Positions 52,982 to 61,163 of a DNA stretch of 64,000 nucleotides are shown in pieces; the first letter of the stretch is position 1, and every line of letters starts with the position of its first letter. The DNA is taken from contig JAKARB010000010.1 in the NCBI GenBank assembly GCA_021819435.1, positions 1-64,000 of the forward strand, written 5' to 3'. The stretch comes from Pseudomonadota bacterium. GTDB lineage: Bacteria > Pseudomonadota > Gammaproteobacteria > Burkholderiales > Burkholderiaceae_C. The notes beneath the pieces are model-generated. The model was not told the DNA's origin and did no database searches. It saw only the letters and a program-made list of their open reading frames with translations. Position numbers and translations under genes: made by a program.

Positions 52982-53599
52982 TCAGCCGCGTTGAGGTGCT
53001 TCAGGCATCGGCGTGAAGCCGGGCAGTTGCTCGATGTCTTGCAGCCAACGGCGCACGGCGGGCCACGCCTCCAGGCTCAGACCGCCGTCGCCCGCGCGCG
53101 CGGTGTAGCTGTACATGGCGATGTCGGCGATGGTGGGGTGCTGTTGCGAAGCCAGGTAGCGGCTGCGCCCCAACTGGCGCTCCATGCTGTCGAACAGGTG
53201 TTGCGAGAGGTCTGCCGCCCGTGCCTCGGGCGCGCCGCCAAACAGCTTGAGCACGCGCATGCGGGCCGGGCCATTGGCCAGCGGGCCCGCAGCGGCGCTC
53301 AGCCATTGCTGCACGCGGGCCTGGTCCAGCGCCGCTTCGGGCCACCAGGTGCGAGCGGGGTCATGCTTGAGGGCCAGGTACAGCAGGATGGCGTTGCTGT
53401 CTCCCAGGGTCACGTCGCCATCCTCGATCACCGGTACCTGCCCGAACGGGTTCATGGCGAGGAAGGCGGGCGACTTCTGCTGCCCTGCGCGCAAGTCCAC
53501 GGGGTGGAGTTCGACGGGCAGGCCCAGCAGGCTGCAGAACAGGCGCACGCGGTGGGCGTGACCAGAAAGGGTGAAGTCGTGGATGCGGATGGGGGGCAT
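52982..53599 (-). CDS. Glutathione S-transferase
   Basis: 205 residues. N-terminal thioredoxin fold with PFGQVPVIEDGDVTLGDSNA (cis-Pro and the Glu/Asp-Ser glutathione-binding pair) and a C-terminal helical domain with HPTIADIAMYSY. It starts MPPIRIHDFTLSGHAHRVRL with no Cys10; the class is nearer to the Ser/Thr type. A divergent LysR gene shares the promoter gap. Confidence 0.92.
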   Translation of the reverse strand: MPPIRIHDFTLSGHAHRVRLFCSLLGLPVELHPVDLRAGQQKSPAFLAMNPFGQVPVIEDGDVTLGDSNAILLYLALKHDPARTWWPEAALDQARVQQWLSAAAGPLANGPARMRVLKLFGGAPEARAADLSQHLFDSMERQLGRSRYLASQQHPTIADIAMYSYTARAGDGGLSLEAWPAVRRWLQDIEQLPGFTPMPEAPQRG

Positions 53600-53692
53600 G
53601 GCGGTGGCCTCGGGTTGGGATGGCGGGAGAAGATGTCCTGCACGATAGGAGATGGTGGCCGGTTTTGGAATCACCGCCTGCTGGCTTGCAGC

Positions 53693-53709
53693 GTTGCAGA
53701 AAATGCAAC
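53693..53709. promoter_or_regulatory. Palindrome in the GST/LysR promoter gap
   Basis: GTTGCA-GAAAA-TGCAAC is a perfect 6+5+6 inverted repeat, containing the T-N11-A core of LysR binding sites. It ends 8 bases before the LysR start and about 94 bases before the GST start, fitting autoregulation plus control of the GST operon. Confidence 0.55.
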
Positions 53710-53717
53710 AATGGGGC

Positions 53718-54686
53718 ATGGATCAGATCGAAGCCATGCGCGCTTTCATGGCCGTTGTCGACGCCTCGGGTTTTGCTGGCGCGGCACGCCAGATGGGGGT
53801 TTCCACCGCGACCGTGACGCGGCAGGTGGCCGCGCTCGAGCAGCACCTGGGCGCGCGCCTGTTGATCCGCACCACCCGCAGCCTGCGCTTGACGGACGCA
53901 GGGCACCGCTACCTGGCGGATGCGCGCGCCATCCTGCAAGCCCTGTCTGACGCCGACGCACTCGCGCGCGGTGCCCACGTGGAGCCCGTGGGCCTGCTGC
54001 GGGTGACGGCTCCCGTGGTGTTCGGCCGCCTGCACCTGTTGCCGGTGGTGCTGTCTTTCCTGAAGGCGCACCCCAAGGTCTCGGTGCAGACCCATTTCGT
54101 CGACCACGTCACCCACTTGATCGACGAAGGGCTGGACGTGGCTCTGCGCATCGGGCGGCTTCCTGATTCGAGCCTGCGAGCCGTGCCGTTGGGCTCTGTG
54201 CGGCGGGTGATTGTGGCCTCGCCCGCTTACCTGCGCCGTCATGGCGTGCCACGAACACCGGACGACATCCAACGCCACCAGGTCATCGGGATCGACCGGG
54301 CAGGGCACCCGTTTCAGCCTTGGGTGTTGCGCGGTCAGGCCTTGGCTTTTCGCAAGGCGGGCGGTCCGGCGCTTCAAGCCGTTGACGTGCCGCTGCGGCC
54401 CGTCACCATGCCGCCTGTGCGCCTGATGGTCAACCACAACGAGGTGGTGCGTGATGCAGCCGAGGCAGGGGCTGGCCTGGCGCGCTTGCAGTCTTACCAG
54501 GCAGCCGAAGCGGTGGCTGCGGGGCGCTTGCGCATCGTCATGGCCGAGTGGGAGCCGCCCGCCTCACCCGTTCACCTCGTGCACGCCGATGCGCGCGCGG
54601 CGACGGCCAAGGTCAGCGCATTCCTGAGCCATGCCACGCCGCGCTTGCGCCAACTGCTGCAGGCGCTGGACGAGCAACTGGCCTGA
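53718..54686 (+). CDS. LysR-family transcriptional regulator
   Basis: 322 residues. HTH: GFAGAARQMGVSTATVTRQV, then ALEQHLGARLLIRTTRSLRL; effector domain LLRVTAPVVFGRLHLLPVVL and LDVALRIGRLPDSSLRAVPL. It resembles the CrgA-type subgroup. The ATG 53718 lies next to a LysR-type palindrome. Divergent from the GST/PNPOx genes and a likely regulator of them. Confidence 0.92.
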   Translation: MDQIEAMRAFMAVVDASGFAGAARQMGVSTATVTRQVAALEQHLGARLLIRTTRSLRLTDAGHRYLADARAILQALSDADALARGAHVEPVGLLRVTAPVVFGRLHLLPVVLSFLKAHPKVSVQTHFVDHVTHLIDEGLDVALRIGRLPDSSLRAVPLGSVRRVIVASPAYLRRHGVPRTPDDIQRHQVIGIDRAGHPFQPWVLRGQALAFRKAGGPALQAVDVPLRPVTMPPVRLMVNHNEVVRDAAEAGAGLARLQSYQAAEAVAAGRLRIVMAEWEPPASPVHLVHADARAATAKVSAFLSHATPRLRQLLQALDEQLA

Positions 54687-54719
54687 ACAGGTTCAACCCG
54701 CTCAGACGAAGAGGCTGGT

Positions 54720-55106
54720 TCACGGACGATGCCTTCGTCCGCGCTTGCGAGGCGCCATGTGATCCACGAGCGCATGCTCCACAGCTCCGGGTTGCTCGGC
54801 GTACCTTCTGCTGAGGTCGAACGCAGCCCGAACGTCTTCAATCACCTGGTCGGTGTAGCCCTTGGGCCGATGCGGCTCGATGGGGCTCAATGTCGAGCGC
54901 AGCATCTGCTCCCAGTGCTGTTTCACCAGCGCGTTGGCACGAAGCAGGTATGCGCATGCGTCCGATGGCTCGACATCGAAGTGCTCCGCAGCCGCGATGA
55001 GTCGAAACGCATCGACGCCTGTGCCGCCATCGATCCCCGTGTCATCCTGTGCCCCCGGTTTGGGGCGCCAGAGCTTGTCGATGCGTGCCGGCTTCAACCG
55101 CGTCAA
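54720..55106 (-). CDS. Hypothetical protein downstream of the PAAR gene
   Basis: 128 residues with a weak TTG start at 55106; no ATG or GTG in the frame upstream after the in-frame stop. It has a mixed charged sequence and ends in an Arg-rich tail (PRKRGRRHR). No family recognised. It follows the PAAR-like gene by 86 bases on the same strand, a place where T6SS cargo effectors or their immunity genes often lie, but no such feature is visible in it. The gene may not be real. Confidence 0.35.
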   Translation of the reverse strand: MTRLKPARIDKLWRPKPGAQDDTGIDGGTGVDAFRLIAAAEHFDVEPSDACAYLLRANALVKQHWEQMLRSTLSPIEPHRPKGYTDQVIEDVRAAFDLSRRYAEQPGAVEHALVDHMAPRKRGRRHRP

Positions 55107-55192
55107 GCCGATTTTGTCGATGCCTTGCCCTGTGCTGACGGTTTCCGTTCAGCCAATGCGAGGCTTGCCTTGTCGTTTTGTGCTTGGCGAAG

Positions 55193-55453
55193 TTAACCAG
55201 CAGCCGTGGAAGTGAACTGGCTGGAGATCAACATCGCGCCGCACGCGCACTTGTCACCATGCCGGGCTGCGGGCTGGCCGTCGATGATCATCGTTGGGTC
55301 GCCCGAGACGATGACGGTGGTGCCGCCATGGCCCTTTTTCGGGCAGGTGACTTCGTCGCCCACACGGGCGATGCGTTCGCCATGGACGTCGGTGGTTTGA
55401 GACGAGCCGATGACGACGCCGCCGTGGTCGGTGCGGGTGCGTTGCGCGCGCAG
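55193..55453 (-). CDS. Orphan PAAR-domain protein (T6SS spike tip type), start unclear
   Basis: The frame ending at the TAA 55193-55195 reads TDHGGVVIGSSQTTDVHGER, then IARVGDEVTCPKKGHGG and IIDGQPAARHGDKCACGAML, an almost full PAAR domain. It folds into a needle tip for VgrG and is zinc-stabilised by His and Cys. However, there is no ATG, GTG or TTG within about 150 bases upstream in this frame except a GTG inside the domain; the CTG at 55451-55453 is the only usable codon. It may be a decayed gene, or may start in a shifted frame. No VgrG or other T6SS gene is in the window. Confidence 0.6.
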   Translation of the reverse strand: MRAQRTRTDHGGVVIGSSQTTDVHGERIARVGDEVTCPKKGHGGTTVIVSGDPTMIIDGQPAARHGDKCACGAMLISSQFTSTAAG

Positions 55454-55563
55454 GCGCGACTGTACGCGGGCACCCCGCCCGGCCTCTTCCCCCCATGCTG
55501 GGCAAATTGTTACCGTTTGCGGTGAGGGGCAGGCGCGATGAACGAATCGCGCTGCGGCGCGGA

Positions 55564-56046
55564 TCAGTCCTTGCCGTCCCTCGACATCGGCACGCCGGGC
55601 GCTGGCACCACCGAGATGCTGTTGTCGGGCGAGCCATCAACGAGCCGGTCCGAGTAGCTCAGGTAGACCAGCGTATGCCGCTGCGGGTCGAGCATGCGCA
55701 CGATGCGCAGGCGCTTGAAGACCAGCGATGTGCGTTCGGTGAACACTTCTTCCTGTTGCGGAAGCTTCCCCTTGACCACCAGCGGACCGGTCTGGCGGCA
55801 CGAAATCGAGGCTTCGGAGCGGTCTTCGGCCAGGCCGAGCGCGCCCTTGATGCCGCCGGTCTTGGCCCGCGCGACGTAGCAGGTCACGCCTTGCACCTTC
55901 GGGTCGTCGTGCGCATCGACCACGATCTTGTGATCGGGCCCGACGAGCTTGAAGACGGTGTCGACCTCGCCGATCGAGTCGGCATGGGCATGGCCTGCCA
56001 GCACGAGCAGCAGGGCGGAAGCGATGATGCGAAACATGGATGCCAT
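55564..56046 (-). CDS. creA: CreA family protein
   Basis: 160 residues with a Sec signal peptide (about 1-22, cleavage AHA-D). Mature parts [40 protein letters not shown] and [20 protein letters not shown] match the whole CreA family (DUF2058-like small periplasmic proteins). Function is unknown. ATG 56037 (MFRIIAS) may be the real start. Single gene. Confidence 0.9.
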   Translation of the reverse strand: MASMFRIIASALLLVLAGHAHADSIGEVDTVFKLVGPDHKIVVDAHDDPKVQGVTCYVARAKTGGIKGALGLAEDRSEASISCRQTGPLVVKGKLPQQEEVFTERTSLVFKRLRIVRMLDPQRHTLVYLSYSDRLVDGSPDNSISVVPAPGVPMSRDGKD

Positions 56047-56141
56047 GGCGAATCCTCCTGATCCTGAAGGCGTGGACGATGCCAGGGATCATGCCTCGGC
56101 TTGCTGGTGTCTTGCACATGCCTTGCGGGCGGCTGGATTTG

Positions 56142-56411
56142 ATGTCCAATCCGGCCATGAGCCTCACCCCTGCATCTCACCCAGGCACACCCGCCTCACC
56201 CTTGGACACCCAGGTCGATCACCGCCTGACCGAGCTGGAGATCAAGGCCGCTTTCACCGAAGACCTGCTGGAGGAGCTCAACCGAACCATCGTGCGCCAG
56301 CAACAGCAGATCGACATGCTGGTGCGCGAGCTGCTGCAACTTCGCGAGCAGGCCGATGCGTCGCAACCGGCCTTCCGCAGCTTGCGTGACGAGTTGCCTC
56401 CGCATTACTGA
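56142..56411 (+). CDS. slyX: SlyX family protein
   Basis: 89 residues from ATG 56142; ATG 56157 is an alternative. A coiled coil with LTELEIKAAFTEDLLEELNR and TIVRQQQQIDMLVRELLQLR, ending SLRDELPPHY, which is the typical SlyX end. Function is unknown; small cytosolic coiled-coil protein. Longer at the N-terminus than the usual 72-75 residues. Confidence 0.85.
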   Translation: MSNPAMSLTPASHPGTPASPLDTQVDHRLTELEIKAAFTEDLLEELNRTIVRQQQQIDMLVRELLQLREQADASQPAFRSLRDELPPHY

Positions 56412-56600
56412 TGCCTGTCCCGAGCCAGTTCGGGACGGCCGCTCCAGGCCCCTGAGCAAGCCCTGCTGCGACACCCCTACCGCAGCTGCCAACCTCAAGT
56501 TTTGTGAAGTGCTTGTCGATACACCGTCCGCAGGGTAGTCTGTGAGCTCCCCGCCTGTTCTGGTTTGTCGCGCACGGGTTGCCGCACGGAGGGTTCGTTC

Positions 56601-57536
56601 ATGGGCATGATGGCTTTCTTCACCCGCCGGGATCCGGTGGCGCTGGCGATGCGCCCCGAAACCCAGCGCGAGGCCATCGTCGCCAGCCTGTTGGCCTGGG
56701 CCTGGGCCGTCGAGGCCCGAGACCCCTGGACAGGTGGCCACCTCTGGCGCGTCGCCCGCTACACCGAGCTGTTGGCTGGTCGAGCCGGCATGGCTCCGCA
56801 AGAGCGTGCCCAGGTGGCGCTGGCTGCTTTCGTGCATGACATCGGCAAACTCTCTGTGCCCGATGCCATCCTGCGCCAGAGCGAACCCCTGAGTGAAGCC
56901 GCGCACGCGGTGGTGCGCACCCACCCCGAGATGGGCGCGCGTCTGCTGGCCGGCCACCCCTATGGCCCCCTCGTGCATGACATCGTGCTGCTGCACCACG
57001 AGACACCGGATGGCCGTGGCTACCCCCGTGGCCTGAGTGGCCCCACGATCCCGGCCGGTGCGCGCATCGTCGGCCTGTGTGATGCGTTCGACGCCATGAC
57101 CACGCGCCGGCCCTGGCGCGCGGCCATGAGCGTCAGCGAGGCCCTCTCGGCCATCGAGGTTCAGCTGGGTCGCCAGTTCGACGATTTCCTGGGTCGGCAC
57201 TTCCTGGCGCTGGCGCGCGAAGGCGCATTCGAGGGGATCCTCGGCCACAGCGACGAAGGCATGCCCTTGCAGCATTGCGCCACCTGTGGCCCGACCATGG
57301 TGCAGCGGCGCGAGCACCACGTCGGCGAGCACCTGCATTGCCCGGTCTGCGGGGCTCGGCACAGGCTGGTGGCTGCGGCCGGCTCTGGGTCAGGGCATCG
57401 GGGGCTCATCGCCGAACCCACGGGTGCCTTCGGCTCGCCAATGGACTTGCTGCCGCAACCCGACCACGCGCTCATCCGACGGTTCGTGCAGGACACGGTG
57501 GGTTTGGCTGTGCAGGCGGCTTACGCCCCGGCCTGA
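56601..57536 (+). CDS. HD-GYP domain phosphodiesterase with C-terminal zinc ribbon
   Basis: 311 residues. HD at 79-80 in AAFVHDIGKLSVPDAIL and HHETPDGRGYPRGL at 132 onward form the HD-GYP signature (GRGYP in place of GxGYP), so c-di-GMP hydrolysis is likely. Residues about 230-262 carry two CxxC pairs (HCATCGP; LHCPVCGARH), a zinc ribbon not common in this family. GGAGGG lies 7 bases before ATG 56601. A cytosolic protein with no receiver domain. Confidence 0.9.
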   Translation: MGMMAFFTRRDPVALAMRPETQREAIVASLLAWAWAVEARDPWTGGHLWRVARYTELLAGRAGMAPQERAQVALAAFVHDIGKLSVPDAILRQSEPLSEAAHAVVRTHPEMGARLLAGHPYGPLVHDIVLLHHETPDGRGYPRGLSGPTIPAGARIVGLCDAFDAMTTRRPWRAAMSVSEALSAIEVQLGRQFDDFLGRHFLALAREGAFEGILGHSDEGMPLQHCATCGPTMVQRREHHVGEHLHCPVCGARHRLVAAAGSGSGHRGLIAEPTGAFGSPMDLLPQPDHALIRRFVQDTVGLAVQAAYAPA

Positions 57537-57625
57537 GGCTTGATTCCACATGGTGACAAGCGCTGTGACACACTGCGCCCTTCACGGGCTGCAGTTCGGG
57601 CCCTGTCATCCTTGTCCGAACTCCC

Positions 57626-58516
57626 ATGACCGCTTTTGACCGCTTTCTCCTCTTCGGGGTCGTCCCCGTCATCGTCCTCATCACCTTGCTGGAAGGGTGG
57701 TGGCTGTCCAGGCGCCATGCCGGCCAGGTCTATGACTGGGGCGCCACCGGCATGTCGATGCTCGACCTGATCACGCGCCTGCTGGTCAACCTCTACGTGC
57801 CTTTCGCCTTGTCGACGCCAGTGACCAACTGGGCGCGCGAGCACCGCCTGGCCGATTTCTCGCTTGATGGCTGGCAGGCCTTCCTGCTGCTCTTTTTCGG
57901 GCTGGAGTTCTGCTACTACTGGTTCCACCGTGCTTCGCACCGCATGCGCTGGTTCTGGGTCAACCATTCGATCCACCATTCGCCCAATCAGCTCAACCTG
58001 GCGGCGGCCGTGCGCATCGGCATCTTCGGCAAGGTCTCCGGCACCTTCGTGTTTTTCGCTCCTCTGGTCTGGCTGGGCTTCGATGCCAAGTTGGTGGCGA
58101 TCGCCCTGACGGTGAACCTGCTCTACCAGTTCTGGATCCACGCCACCTGGCTGCCCAAGCTGGGGTGGCTGGAGGGCATCCTCAACACGCCCTCGGCGCA
58201 CCGCGTGCACCATGCCTCCAACCCGCAATACATCGACGCCAACTATGGCGGCGTGTTGCTGATTTTTGACCGCCTGTTCGGCACCTACGTGCCGGAGCGC
58301 GAAGACGTGCCGCCTCGCTACGGCCTGGTCAAGCCCATCCTGAGCAACAACCCGCTGAAGGTGTGGTTCACCGGCTGGTTCGACCTGCTGCGTGACCTGG
58401 CATCCGCACGCAGCCTGCGCGAGGCGCTGGGCTACATCGTGCTGCCGCCCGGCTGGCGACCGGGGCAACCGGTGCCGCGCGCTGAACGCCACGCGTCGGA
58501 GGTGCCGCTGCCGTGA
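57626..58516 (+). CDS. Fatty acid hydroxylase/sterol desaturase family protein
   Basis: 296 residues with four to five membrane helices. The eight-His di-iron set is visible: FHRASHR (HxxxH), HSIHH (HxxHH) and HRVHHASNPQYID (HxxHH). It hydroxylates or desaturates a membrane lipid, such as a fatty acid or hopanoid/carotenoid. The following gene begins with a GTGA overlap. Confidence 0.93.
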   Translation: MTAFDRFLLFGVVPVIVLITLLEGWWLSRRHAGQVYDWGATGMSMLDLITRLLVNLYVPFALSTPVTNWAREHRLADFSLDGWQAFLLLFFGLEFCYYWFHRASHRMRWFWVNHSIHHSPNQLNLAAAVRIGIFGKVSGTFVFFAPLVWLGFDAKLVAIALTVNLLYQFWIHATWLPKLGWLEGILNTPSAHRVHHASNPQYIDANYGGVLLIFDRLFGTYVPEREDVPPRYGLVKPILSNNPLKVWFTGWFDLLRDLASARSLREALGYIVLPPGWRPGQPVPRAERHASEVPLP

Positions 58517-60081
58517 GCGTGCCCGTGCCGGACGCCCAGCGTCGCCTCGTCGACCGACTGCACCAGCGCTTGCAGGAACAGGCCCATGGTCACGAGGTGG
58601 CGTGCATCGAAACCCACCTCAGTTGGGTGCTGGTCACGCCCACCGAGGCCTTCAAGGTCAAGAAGGCGGTGGACCTGGGCTTTGTCGATCAGCGCGGGCG
58701 CGAGGCGCGCCGCCAGGCTTGCGAAACCGAGGTGAGGCTCAATCGGCGCACGGCACCCTCGCTGTACCTGGGCGTTCGTGGCATCGATGCGAATGGCCAA
58801 TGGGTTTTGGCGAATGACCGCCAGGCCGTGGATCACGCCGTGCACATGCGCCGCTTCGACCCGGCCGCCACGCTCGATCAGTTGTTGTGCCTCGATGGCG
58901 ATGTGAGCGACGAGGTGGCCGAACGCTGGATCGATCAACTGGTGGATCAGATCGTGGCCATGCACGCGCAGGCACGCCACGCCACGCATGGAGGCCTGAT
59001 CGACGATCTGCGCCGCGCCACCCACGAAACCGTGCCCTCCTGGCGCGCCGTGTGCGAAGGCCCCGAACAATGGGACCGGGTCGACAGCGTGCTGCACGCC
59101 ATCGCCGAACGCGAGCGGGCGCTCGATGGCCTGTGCCGGCAGAGGCGCAGCGATGGCTTCGTGCGCGAATGCCATGGCGACCTGCACCTGGGCAATGTCT
59201 GCGTGTTCGAGGGGCGGGTCACGGTGTTCGATGCCATCGACTTCTGCGAGCCCTTGCGCACGCTGGATGTCATGAACGACCTGGCCTTCCTGTTGATGGA
59301 CCTGTTGGTGCGCGAGTGGCCGCAATTGGCCTGGCGCGCGCTGTCGCGTTACCTGGATGCGACGGGTGACCACGCCGGTGTGCCGCTGCTGGCTTCGGCC
59401 ATGGCCTGGCGCGCGCTGGTGCGCTTCAAGGTGGCGCGGCTGCAGGGTGGCCCACAAGGCGAGGCCCTGGCCGAGCGCTACCTGTCAGGCGCGATCCAGC
59501 TGCTGTCGCCGCGCCAGCCTGTGCTGGTGGCGATGCAAGGCGTGTCGGGCAGTGGCAAGTCGGCCGTGTCGCAGCGCCTGCTGGCGTGCCTCGGGGCCAT
59601 CCGCTTGCGCTCCGATGTCGAGCGCCACCGCTTGCACGCGCCTGGTGAACCGGCCGATCACTCGGCCGATGCGCGCGAGGCGGTCTACGATGCGCTGTTT
59701 GATCGGGCCGAGGGCCTGTTGCGGGCTGGCCAGCGCGTGGTGCTCGACGCCACCTTCCTGGCGTTGGCGCAGCGCGAGCGGGTGCGCGAGTTGGCCGAGC
59801 GTCTGCAAGTGCCTTGGGCCTGGGTGCAGTGCGAAGCCCCGGTCGAGGTCATGCTGGCGCGCCTGGCCGCTCGGCAGGGTGATGCCTCCGAGGCCGATGG
59901 ACGGGTGCTCATTTGGCAACTGGCCAGTTCGCCCAAACCGTTTGGCGAATCGGAGCAGGTGCGGCTCATGCATGTGAGCACGACCTTGCCTTTGTCGCAC
60001 TGGGACTCGCCGGACTCGTGGCTGCCGCTGTGGAACCTGCTGGGACTCACGCCGCCGCCGTCGGAGGCTTTGCCTGATTGA
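58513..60081 (+). CDS. Fusion of aminoglycoside phosphotransferase-like and P-loop kinase domains
   Basis: 522 residues, GTG start. The first about 330 residues are an APH/choline-kinase-like fold with the catalytic motif CHGDLHLGNVCVFEGRVTVF and IDFCEP. From about 335 a P-loop kinase domain follows with Walker A GVSGSGKSAVS and the late ERHRLHAPGE region, of the AAA/zeta-like type. This bifunctional architecture is known in proteobacteria; its substrate is not. It overlaps the fatty acid hydroxylase stop, and the last 35 bases overlap the convergent TetR gene. Confidence 0.9.
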   Translation: MSVPVPDAQRRLVDRLHQRLQEQAHGHEVACIETHLSWVLVTPTEAFKVKKAVDLGFVDQRGREARRQACETEVRLNRRTAPSLYLGVRGIDANGQWVLANDRQAVDHAVHMRRFDPAATLDQLLCLDGDVSDEVAERWIDQLVDQIVAMHAQARHATHGGLIDDLRRATHETVPSWRAVCEGPEQWDRVDSVLHAIAERERALDGLCRQRRSDGFVRECHGDLHLGNVCVFEGRVTVFDAIDFCEPLRTLDVMNDLAFLLMDLLVREWPQLAWRALSRYLDATGDHAGVPLLASAMAWRALVRFKVARLQGGPQGEALAERYLSGAIQLLSPRQPVLVAMQGVSGSGKSAVSQRLLACLGAIRLRSDVERHRLHAPGEPADHSADAREAVYDALFDRAEGLLRAGQRVVLDATFLALAQRERVRELAERLQVPWAWVQCEAPVEVMLARLAARQGDASEADGRVLIWQLASSPKPFGESEQVRLMHVSTTLPLSHWDSPDSWLPLWNLLGLTPPPSEALPD

Positions 60082-60634
60082 GCCCCGCCGCCAGCCCGGC
60101 GACGGTCAAATCCAGCATCACGTCCAGCGTGTGCTGCGCATCCCGCCCGTCCAGCAAGTTGAGGCGGTCTAGCTCGACCAGGCCGTGCAACCCTGCCCAG
60201 AGTGCCGTGCCCACATCACGCGGGTCGTGCGCCAGGGGCAGGGCGTCAGCCAGTTCGAGCACGAAGGCCCAGATGGCATCGTGGCTGGGCGGTGCCTGTT
60301 CGCCGCTGCGCACCTCAGCCATCTTGACCTGGTATAGAGCGGGGCGCGAGCGGGCGAAATCGAGGTAGGCACGTGCCAGCGTGCGCAGGGCGAGCAGAGG
60401 TGGCTGCCCGGCGCTGGCCGTGCGCAAGGCGTCCAGCAGGATGCGGCTGCCTTCTTCGGCCAGGGCCGCCACCAACTCGGCCTTGCCGGGGAAGTATCGG
60501 TACAGCGCGTTCGGCGCGACCTGCAAACCGGACGCCAACGCGCGCATCGACAGGGCTTGCAGCCCCTCGCTTTCGAGCGTGTCCAGCGCCACCTCAAGAA
60601 TGGTTTCTCGGCTGAGTTTGCGGGGGTAGGACAT
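60047..60634 (-). CDS. TetR-family transcriptional regulator
   Basis: 195 residues. HTH at about 8-52: RETILEVALDTLESEGLQAL, MRALASGLQVAPNALYRYFP, then a TetR_C domain with YLDFARSRPALYQVKMAEVR. It is divergent from the molybdenum hydroxylase operon, and a palindrome sits between them. Overlaps the end of the preceding convergent gene by 35 bases. Confidence 0.93.
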   Translation of the reverse strand: MSYPRKLSRETILEVALDTLESEGLQALSMRALASGLQVAPNALYRYFPGKAELVAALAEEGSRILLDALRTASAGQPPLLALRTLARAYLDFARSRPALYQVKMAEVRSGEQAPPSHDAIWAFVLELADALPLAHDPRDVGTALWAGLHGLVELDRLNLLDGRDAQHTLDVMLDLTVAGLAAGLNQAKPPTAAA

Positions 60635-60652
60635 GGGGGCGAATGTACCCGG

Positions 60653-60687
60653 TTGACGATTGGGGTTTGTAAAGTGTACGCTGTACA
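60653..60687 (+). promoter_or_regulatory. Promoter/operator of the molybdenum hydroxylase operon
   Basis: TTGACG (60653-60658) and a weak TACGCT (60677-60682) with an 18-base spacer could form the promoter. The palindrome TGTAC-GCT-GTACA (60675-60687) overlaps this -10 region and ends 3 bases before the iorA start, well placed for the divergent TetR repressor. Confidence 0.55.
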
Positions 60688-60689
60688 TC

Positions 60690-61163
60690 ATGATCCAGTT
60701 CCAGCTCAATGGCCGCTCCGTGCAGGCCGATGTCGAACCCGACATGCCCCTGCTGTGGGTGCTGCGCGATGAACTCGGCCTCACCGGCACGAAGTTCGGC
60801 TGCGGCGTGGGCGCGTGCGGCGCCTGCACGGTGCACCTCCAAGGCGCGGCCATCCGCTCGTGCGTGATGCCGGTGGTGGCGGTGGCTGGCCAGTCGGTGC
60901 GCACCATCGAAGACGAGGGCGACCCGGTGTTAGCGCGCCTGCAGGCCGCGTGGGTCGCGCACCAGGTGCCCCAATGCGGCTACTGCCAAAGCGGCATGTT
61001 GATGGCAGCGGCCGCGCTGTTGCGGCAGAACCCACGGCCCTCCGACGCCGACATCGACGCGGCCATGACCAACTTGTGCCGATGCGGCACCTACGTGCGC
61101 GTGCGCGCCGCCATCCACACGGCGGCCGAGACGCCGGCGCCGCCGACCACGGGGGTTGCATGA
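60690..61163 (+). CDS. (2Fe-2S) subunit of a molybdenum hydroxylase, IorA-like
   Basis: 157 residues. Two [2Fe-2S] sites: plant-type ferredoxin [13 protein letters not shown] at about 38-50 and the all-helical CGYCQSGM...[11 protein letters not shown]. Typical for the small subunit of isoquinoline 1-oxidoreductase and related aldehyde/xanthine-type enzymes. It passes electrons from the Mo site. Overlaps the large subunit gene by 4 bases. Confidence 0.95.
   Translation: MIQFQLNGRSVQADVEPDMPLLWVLRDELGLTGTKFGCGVGACGACTVHLQGAAIRSCVMPVVAVAGQSVRTIEDEGDPVLARLQAAWVAHQVPQCGYCQSGMLMAAAALLRQNPRPSDADIDAAMTNLCRCGTYVRVRAAIHTAAETPAPPTTGVA

Noticed and set aside
55254-55640. 128-residue Arg-rich minus-strand frame over the PAAR region
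   Set aside because: The neighbouring frame encodes the recognisable PAAR motifs; this one is low-complexity shadow.
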